Positions 56,560-64,000 of a stretch of 64,000 bases of DNA are shown in pieces (within the stretch, counting starts at the first letter, position 1; every line of letters starts with the position of its first letter). The translations under genes were made by a program, and so were the position numbers. The DNA comes from Miscanthus floridulus (Eukaryota; Streptophyta; Magnoliopsida; Poales; Poaceae). The notes under the pieces were generated by a model, which saw only the letters and a list, made by a program, of their open reading frames with translations, had not been told where the DNA came from and made no database searches. Where the stretch lies: the NCBI RefSeq assembly GCF_019320115.1, contig NC_089593.1, positions 35,845,835 through 35,909,834 on the forward strand, given 5' to 3'.

Positions 56560-57820
56560 ATGATGAATCGCTCGCTGCACCAAGACGTTCGTCGCCATTA
56601 GTGACAAACTCTACAAACGGAGTCCATTGGGAGTGCTCATGAAGTGCATCCTGACCGACCAAGGGAAACAACTCCTCCTCGAGGTCGATGCTAGAATCTA
56701 CAAACATCACGTGGCCCCAAGGTCACTGGTTGGAAAAGCCTTTCGCCAAGGTTTTTACTAGCCCACTACACTGTGAGATGCAGAGGAGGTCGTCCGTAGG
56801 TGTGAGGGATGCTAGTTCTACGCTTGGCAAACTCATTTGCTGGCACAGGAGCTTCAAACCATCCCCATCACCTATCCATTCATGGTATGGGGCCTCGACA
56901 TGGTTGGACCCCTCAAAAATGCACTAGGTGGCTTCACTCACCTACTCATAGCAGTGGAAAAATTCACCAAGTGGATAGAGGTGAAGCCCATCACCAACAT
57001 CCGCTCAAAGGAGGCAGTCAAGTTCTTCCTCGACATCATCTATCAGTTTGGTGTTCCTAACTGCATCATCACCGACCACAGAACAAACTTCACTGAGAAA
57101 AGTTCCTGGACTACTATGATGGATACGGCATTAGGATCGACTGGGCCTCAGTCAGACATCTGCGTACTAACAGTCAGGTTGAGCAGGCCAATGGCATGGT
57201 CCTCCAAGGACTCAAGCCCTACATCTTTGACTGACTCAATATGTATGTTGGGTGATGGGTTGCAGAGGTCCCTGTGATCCTCTAGAACCTAGGAACGACC
57301 CCGAACCGATCCACAGGGTTCACACCTTTCTTCCTGGCCTCTGACCTCAACCACGGAGCCCCAAGAGTAAAGGCCTTCAACCAAGACCGAGCCACAGAGG
57401 CTCAGTAGGATGTGGTTGACCTACTCAGGGAGGCTCATGAGATGACCATCATCTACTCCGCTAGCTACCAGCAAACTTGTCGCAGGTACCATGAAAGAAA
57501 GATCAGGGGGAGGATCCTCGAGGTCGGTGATCTCGTGCTTCGGAGAACCCAACCAACCAAGGAGAAACATAAACTCTTTCCACCATGGGAAGGACCCTAC
57601 ACGGTGACCAAGGTGATTCGACCGGGTGCCTACCGACTGAAGTATGACAATGGAACATCGAACAGTTACGTCGTTTCTTCCCCTAAAGCTTGGTCTTACC
57701 ATTTTCTTTCCATTCAATGTTTGCTCCTACAACACCCCAGCTCGAGCACTCTCGGCCTGTGTTGCTTGGGGGCTCCACTAGGGTGTGATGCCACCCTCCT
57801 TTTTTTTACTATCATATAGT
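56560..57820 (+). pseudogene. Integrase of the truncated Tat-like element, broken
   Basis: The zinc-binding part is degraded (56700-56830). The core is at 56837-57277 with YPFMVWGLDMVGPLKNALGG, FTKWIEVKPITNIRSKEAVK and FGVPNCIITDHRTNF. The catalytic Asp of the second block is retained but followed by H-R instead of N-G. Its SQVEQANGMVLQGLK block is in another frame. The C-terminal part is at 57412-57819 (KIRGRILEVGDLVLRRTQPT, FPPWEGPYTVTKVIRPGAYR). Multiple stops. Confidence 0.82.
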
Positions 57821-57829
57821 AATACTTTT

Positions 57830-58209
57830 CGCCCAAACAAAAGGGCGTCGCCCAAACAAAAGGGCATTCCATTCATGTGATTACCCTATGTAGCCTATGT
57901 TTTAACCTCCTGACCAATCACACCTCACCACCACCTATAGTTACGAGCAGCTGAGCCTCATGGGCCATGCCTGGGTTCTTAAGGTTGCAGCTTATGGGTC
58001 AACGGGCAGGTGCAAAAAAGAAAGGACAGAAAAACAAAGCTACGCTAGGGTAAAAACAAGGGCGGATGGGACAAGCTTCCCCTCATGAGTGATTTCATAA
58101 AAAAATGAACTCAAAATAGTCACAAGTGTAAAACTGTTCACATGGGGGCTTCCCCATGAACTCATTTATTTATATCTACTAACTATTTCTACTCTAAACT
58201 ATATTATGG
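57830..58209 (+). other. Spacer after integrase
   Basis: Non-coding, with a short duplication of CCCAAACAAAAGGGC (about 57834 and 57851). Nothing else recognised. Confidence 0.45.
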
Positions 58210-61200
58210 TCACCCAGCGGCATTGGCTGACGGCACGGTCGACAAGGACAAAGGCAGCTCGCCCCTAGTCAGGATGACGTTTGGCTCTGTTGGGGGTGGG
58301 ACAACGCTCGTCTCTAACTTGGTCTCCATCCTAACAGTGCCAACAAGACAATGACCAAGGTAACAGGTTGTGTTTTGGGCGTGCACACCCTTTGGCTTCG
58401 AGGATCGACATGTTTCCATGGGCAGGACGACATCTTCCCAGCGTGGGTCTTTAGCCACGCTTGAACGTCGAGTCTCCATCACCCACTGCGCGCTAACCTG
58501 CTCGGCGACCATCTATGCATATGGCACCAAGCTCTCCCCCAGCGCATGGATTTCATCTACGCTCCACCTATTGGTGTATCCTCTATAAATGGCCACGAAG
58601 TCTAGATTGGGGTGATGGGTTGCCACCGAGGTCAACACCCCCGACATCCCATAGAACATGCCATCGGAGATGAGCACCGGAACTTCATTTGGGACCTTCG
58701 CCAGCTAGATGACGTGCGTACTAGTGCTCAGTCCTAGCCCAAACACCTCAGAGACAACCACTTGAGTGATGTTGCGAATCTAGTCAAGCTCTCCCTCGAG
58801 AGCATGCCGCTCCTCAAGGGGCTTGGCTAGCACCTCCAGTTCTCGCTCTAGAGAGCCAAATTTTCCACCCAGTTCTAGAAGAAGACGACAAGTTCAGAAG
58901 CATGGGAAAGGAAAAATCAAGGCATCAATCGAAGATAGAATAGATACATACCAAGGCGGGCGCTTTCGAGGATGGAGAGTCCTTCTTGCCGGGTCACTTT
59001 CTTGAGCAGTCGAGCGTTCGACTCCTCTGCTCTAAGCACTTGCCCTCGAAGCGCGACCACTTCTTGTTTAGCATCCGATCAGGCCTTCTGCTCCGCCTCT
59101 AGAGCCTCCAAGGACTTCTGAAGCGCTACCTTGGTCTCCACCAAGTGGACCTTCACTGCGTCGAGTTCCCTCTCGGCAGCAGTCGACCGCCCATTGTTCC
59201 ACTGCCCGTGCTCCCTTTGCCTCGGCTGCCCGATCTTGGGACTCATGGTGGGTGGACTCCAGCTGGTGCCTAAGCTCATCAAACCGCCATGACACCATCG
59301 CTTCATGATCCATCTGACCATGCTCCTCCCAAAGAAATTAGGACTTATGGATCGACATCGTCTCTAGATCCTATGAGACAAGAAGCAGACATACTAAGAC
59401 AACCATTGAAAGGCCAAGGAGTCAAGGATAACACCAAAAACATAGAGAACTTACCTCTACAACATGTGGTAGGGCAACTATCATCGCCTGATGGATGAGC
59501 TCAACCCGCTCCAAGGCCTCCCTAAGCCTTGCCTTGGTATGGGCGAGATCATACTCCATCAATAGTCCTCTCTCCTCGAGAAAGTGCCAGAGACTCACTT
59601 CCACCTCATCGCAAAGGACGAACCAGGACTTTCCCAGCTTGCTAGGGCAAGGCACACCAGCTCGCGGGTCGCCCCCAACCTATTGCAAGATCTGGCCATC
59701 GTAGTGTCATGCGACGACCAGATCATCACCAACTCTCGCAATGGCAGGATGCCTAGTGGCTCCAACCCAATGCCTGCCTCACCAGAGCAGGGGATCTCCA
59801 CCGCCTGGACTCCATGGCTCACCGACAGATGTTCTACCTCCAGCCTGGCCATGTCTCCTCCTGATCCCTCTAGCTCTGACTAGGAGGGTGAACCGTGCAC
59901 CCCACTGTCGGGCGAGGTAGGGAGCCTGGTTTCCCTCCTCTCCTCATCCATAGCCATTTGGGGAGGGATCATGAGGGTCACCTCTGACCTAACTTCCGCT
60001 GTCACCATAGGGATCGCCGCCATCACCGCCACCACCACTACCACCGTGCCTGCAACTAGCTGGGAAGACGCAACCCTCGGTAAGGAAGGTCACGCCGTCG
60101 CCAGCCTGCTTCCTCCATCACTCGTCGCGACTCGCTGTAGGCTGGGTCTCCACTCTTCTCACACAGGAGGTGAGGAGACTCCTAGTCCCACCAGCCCCTG
60201 GCTGCTTTCAAACAAACATGGGTTAGTCACACTCAAAAATCTCTACTACAGGAACAATAGGGAGCATGAATGCTTACCTAGATGAAAGTGGTAGAGCCCT
60301 GAAGCACCGACCAGCTGACAATGGGCCGACCAGATGAGGAATGCCCATGGGTTGCAACCCGTGCCCCCTCGTATTGACCGAGGTAGGAGCCAACCCAGCC
60401 GATCCCTGGTTGGCCCGCTAATGTCCATGACCGCTAGCTTGTGGCAAAACCACTGGAGCCACTAGCGAAACATCCCCCCATTAGGGGTTGCACACATGTG
60501 CTGCCCCCAAAGATGTAGAGGAACAAACACATTCCTCTAACCAGCCAGTGTGCTCCGCCACATTCAGAGCAGGGGGTGCAGAGCCAACGACGCCTTTAAA
60601 GGATGCGGCGACCATGCTCGCTTCGCCTCTCAGTCGATGGCGGTGTCTTCGCTCGTGGCATGCTTCCTCAACTCAAGAACATCGCTGCACATCTCCGTAT
60701 CATGTCTGCCACTAACGAATGTTGTCACAGGCTCATGGCGCTCCCACCGAGGTCACAATAGCATCCCTGTCTCCTTTCTCCTTAGAGGCACTCACATTAC
60801 CACCCATCTCCGTGGGCTCCTCTGACTCAAGCTCTGCCTCCATGTCGCTCTAGCTCTCACCTCACCAGACCTATTGGCTGATTTCCTTCTCCTTTTCAAA
60901 CCTCCTCTAGGCCTTCTCAGCTCTCTTCTTCTTCTTGGCAAGCACCACCTCCTTCTGGGTAGCCTGTCGAGCTATGCCCTCTAGCCCCCCTCAGAAGGTG
61001 CGACTCAAAATCAAAACAAGGAAGAGCAAGAGGGAAAGGTCATGGGAAAATGGGGCATACCAGATTGGATAGCTTCGTGGCGTGAAGAGGTTCGGGCATC
61101 ACTTTGTGGGAGTCTTTATCCCTTAGTTGCAGCACATGATCGAGTTGACTCTAGACTTTGTCCTTTGGCAACTCCTTCAGTGACATGTAGTCGGGATCCA

Positions 61201-61887
61201 TCGGGCCAATGTATTCCAACATCGGCTGTGTTCTTTCTACCAACAAGGTGCCCCAACAGTGGAAGAAGGTGTGGAAGACCCACAACCCATCGAGGCCATG
61301 TGGCACAAGCCTCTGAAGCTCCATCTTGATGACCTCTAGCTTGTTCTACCAACCAGCAGGCCCTCACGACCAGCTTTCCCTCCTCTCCAGCCTTCTTCCA
61401 TTGAATGTCGAGAATGGCGCTCCTGCTAGATTCCTGATGTAGAACCACTCACCATGCCACCCCTGATTGGATTTAGCTTCTTCTGCAAAGCGAATCCCCC
61501 AACTAGCATGATCCTAGGCGGCTTCCCCATCGGACAGGGCTCACCTGCTGAAGATCCATCAAAAGAGGTCCATGTGCGGCTCCATCCTAAGGAAGGCCTC
61601 ATAGACAGTGACAAAGCCGGCGATGTGTAGCACCCTAGTTGGGTTGAGGTGCTGTAGCTCTAGGCCCCACTCATTGAGGAGCCCACGTAAGAACCAGTGT
61701 GCAGGATACCCAAGCCCACGCTCATGGAAGGCGAGGAAGGAGACAACCTTGTCGGCTCGGGTTACAGAACGACTTCTCCTAGCGTAGGAGCCCTCCAATG
61801 CGCCACCTCCTTCAATAGGAGTATCCCCTTCTCGGCGAAGGCAGCCAGCACCTCCTCGTCTATGGTGGAAGGCCTATAGCTCGACAT
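58210..61887 (-). pseudogene. Third copy of the Tat-type antisense ORF, broken
   Basis: The start is at about 61887 (MSSYRPSTIDEEVLAAFAEK). The gypsy-type transposon domain is at 61559-61798 (VVSFLAFHERGLGYPAHWFL, WGLELQHLNPTRVLHIAGFV). A coiled-coil part is near 59079-59321 (ERELDAVKVHLVETKVALQK) and a C-terminal part near 58210-58512. Many stops and frame changes. Layout and position opposite to pol are the same as in the nested element. Confidence 0.68.
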
Positions 61888-63054
61888 CACGCCTCAGATT
61901 CACAAACGGATCTATAAGTTCTCCTCTCCCTCACTTTACCCTCTCTCCAAGAAACCGTAGTGGCACATGAACGGGCTTGGCAAAAAGGAAGAAGGAGAAG
62001 AGGCAGCAGTTGGAGAAAGGTGAAGGAATGGGAGGAAAACTCTCTCCCTTCCCCCTATTTAATATGGGGAGGCATGCGGTGGGACTCATCCTGGCTGATG
62101 GGACGTACTCTGCCCAACAAAACGATGCCTGGTTAATGGGACATGGCCTAGGTAGGGCCCACCACTACTGCAACCTAAGCATAGGAAACAAGGATCAACC
62201 GCACACAAACAACCCTTCGCCTTCCCAGACAAGGTTTGGAAGGGCCCACCAATAGGATCTCCATCGAGGAGAGACCAATGAGTCACCTGAGATGATCGGA
62301 CGGCTCGGGCAGCTGTCAAGGGATAGGTAAAGAGCAATGGGATGCCCCATGTGGGCTATGCCAACTCCATCATGAATGATAGGCCCAGGTTCCATTCGGA
62401 CATATCCAACAAAAAGCTCCCGGAACCCATCACTTGAGCCATCAAGGTAACTTTACCAAAACCTCTTTTCTATTTTTAGGTACATGATCATTCATTCATC
62501 CATTCTCATGCATACATCCATACATTCATCCCATACATCCAAGCATTGCATATGCAGTTGCTGCATCATAATGCTTCATGTTGCGTCACAAAGCGGTAGT
62601 CGTCTCATTTGATATGAGCGACAACCGGTTGGGGTTCGAAGGCTGGCCCATGAAGGCCTTGAGGCCGCCTTACATCAAACAAAGCTAGGGGTGAAAACAC
62701 AGATGAGCCCCAGTGGCCCTTGCCCAATCTGCTCAGGAGTAGACATGTTCATCTTGACCTTCTTGTTTGATCCTAACCACGAGCCATGCCCATAGAATCT
62801 CTATCGAGGGGAGGCTAGCAGGCCACCTGAGTCGGTCTCTGGAATGGCTCGGGCATCTACCGGGAGGAAGGTTAAGGAGTAGTGGAATGCAACAAGAGGC
62901 CTATGCTGACCCATTATGAATGGTGGACCCGGATTCCACTCGGACATACCCGTTAGTGAGCTCACCGAGCACGTCACTCAAGCCATCGAGGCAAGCTATG
63001 TTAGCTCAACCCCTCTGTTGCGGAAACCATGGATGGGGTAGCGCATGAAACTGG
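61888..63054 (+). other. Spacer of the truncated Tat-like element
   Basis: Non-coding. About 62240-62350 and 62790-62900 share an imperfect duplicated block (AATAGGATCTCCATCGAGG and AGAATCTCTATCGAGGGGAG, each followed by ACCTGAG). CATTCATC-type words repeat near 62490-62540. A TATA-like TATTTAATATGG lies near 62058, upstream of the antisense ORF in its sense. Confidence 0.45.
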
Positions 63055-63560
63055 ACCAACCCCTCGGCCATGCCCGACACTTGGGTTGGCGACTCCATCT
63101 TGCCTGATCCCTCAGCCACGCCTGATGCTTGGGTTGGCGACTCCATCTCGCTCGACCCCTCAGCCATGCCTGACACTTGGGTTGGCGACTTCGTCTCACC
63201 TGACCCCTCGGCCATGCCCTGCGCTTGAGTCAGCACCTGACACTTGGGTTAGCGACTTCATCTCACCTGACCCCTCGGCCATGCCCAATGCTTGTGTTGG
63301 GGACTCCATCTCGCCCAACCCCTTGGCTATGCCCGACACTTGGGTTGGCGATTCCATCTCGCCTGACCCCTTAGCCACGCTCGATGCTTGAGTCAGCACC
63401 CGATGCTTGGGTTGGCAACTCTATCTCACCTGACCCCTCATCCACGCCCGACGCCTGGGTTGGCAACTCCATCTCACTCAACCCCTTAGCCGTGCCCGAC
63501 GCCTAGGTTGGCGCTCCATCTTGCCCGACCCCTTGGCCACACCCGACGCTTTGGGTTGGC
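63055..63560 (+). repeat. 48-bp minisatellite, about 10 copies
   Basis: The unit starts CCCTCGGCCATGCCCGACAC and has period 48 (16 codons). Read on the minus strand the first copies are open and give a 16-residue repeat containing SPTQVSGMAEGS. Later copies have small indels. It lies just before the polypurine tract and LTR. Confidence 0.88.
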
Positions 63561-63657
63561 ACTCTGTCTCGTTCGATGACAACCCATGATCTTACACCCA
63601 CCAGATACGCTCATAAAATGAGTGTAAGCAACCCTTTCATGACTTCTCAAAAGTACC

Positions 63658-63676
63658 AAAAAGGTTCAGGGGCTCC
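63658..63676 (+). promoter_or_regulatory. Polypurine tract of the truncated Tat-like element
   Basis: AAAAAGGTTCAGGGGCTCC directly precedes TGTCGGGTTCATAAAC. Purine-rich sequence immediately before a TG start is the expected plus-strand priming site, though it includes some pyrimidines. Confidence 0.65.
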
Positions 63677-64000
63677 TGTCGGGTTCATAAACTTAGGGTC
63701 CCCAATGGGTCCGCTTCACATCAAATGCTCGGCCCAACAGATAGCGTAGCGACAACACGTGCCTCCGGGCCAGCCTAGATACCTAGTGATAGGCCGAGAG
63801 ATTGATCCAATCTCCGACTAGAAAGGCCTAGCAAAGGATGGGATATCGTTCAACTCTGACCTCCTTTTTCGATCGGGAATATGCTAGACCTTTGTTTGTA
63901 GCCCTTACCCAACCGACACGGTCAGAGCTGACCGAGAACGATCGACTAGGGATGCCCTCTCAGTGAGGACCCAAGGATTAGGAGGCATAGATAAGGTAAG
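63677..64000 (+). repeat. Start of a 3' LTR, cut by window end
   Basis: TGTCGGGTTCATAAACTTAG is a common start of grass gypsy LTRs. The LTR continues past 64000, so its length and target duplication cannot be given. Confidence 0.65.

Larger units (their letters stand above)
56007..64000 (+). mobile_element. 5'-truncated Tat-like Ty3/gypsy element, continues beyond window
   Basis: It begins inside the second RNase H domain. Order: RNase H, integrase, antisense ORF on the minus strand, spacer, 48-bp minisatellite, polypurine tract, and the first 324 bp of its 3' LTR. The layout matches the nested Tat element at 20849-34390 but the sequences are different families. Confidence 0.8.

Noticed and set aside
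63055..63560. Regularly spaced repeat considered as a CRISPR array
   Set aside because: Units are head-to-tail without unique spacers, in a plant retroelement. It is a minisatellite.
1..64000. tRNA, rRNA, riboswitch or bacterial-type operon features
   Set aside because: None recognised. The only tRNA-like words are primer-binding sites of retroelements.

Overview
This is nuclear DNA of a grass, most likely a panicoid of the sorghum, sugarcane or Miscanthus group. The lineage guess is inference. It rests on grass-type MITEs, large Ty3/gypsy elements with antisense ORFs, a Maximus/SIRE-like Ty1/copia element, and a spliced nuclear gene for a plastid protein. No bacterial, organellar or CRISPR features are visible.

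Layout. (1) 1-3632 is a long LTR-like sequence (chromovirus type, reverse orientation) cut by the window edge. (2) 3633-7128 is repeat debris: a hAT-type MITE with an 8-bp target duplication, a solo copia LTR with a perfect 5-bp duplication, and Stowaway-like fragments with a hairpin. (3) About 7.1-18.2 kb is a small gene island, both genes on the minus strand. One is an intact nine-coding-exon ClpC chaperone gene for a chloroplast protein of 921 aa. The other is a two-exon gene of unknown function. Three MITEs lie in the interval upstream of ClpC. (4) 18873-39265 is a nested pair. The outer element is Athila-like, keeps only gag and protease, and has LTRs of about 1.5 kb. A 13.5-kb Tat-lineage Ty3/gypsy element is inserted in it, with gag, protease, RT, two RNase H domains, integrase and a spliced-looking antisense ORF that has its own TATA box. 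(5) 39266-41140 is a degenerate gypsy 5' end with LTR, primer site and protease. (6) 41141 to about 53350 is a Ty1/copia element of Maximus/SIRE type. It has a 5' LTR, Met-tRNA primer site, gag, protease, integrase, RT-RNase H and a third ORF, but no 3' LTR in view. Its gag carries a foreign insertion of about 1 kb. (7) About 53360-56006 is the 3' part of a Tat-like element (antisense ORF, tandem repeats, LTR). (8) 56007-64000 is a 5'-truncated Tat-like element with RNase H, integrase, antisense ORF, a 48-bp minisatellite, a polypurine tract and the start of its 3' LTR.

Only ClpC and its neighbour look like functioning host genes. All retroelement genes have frameshifts or stops. Two observations stand out. 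The third ORF of the copia element is broken by 23 TAG (one of them possibly its natural terminator) and 2 TGA codons and no TAA, in a glutamine-rich frame. This pattern is expected from deamination of methylated CAG (CHG) and CG sites. Also, three independent Tat-type antisense ORFs occur in one 64-kb window, and the best preserved one has a promoter-like TATA box and apparent introns.
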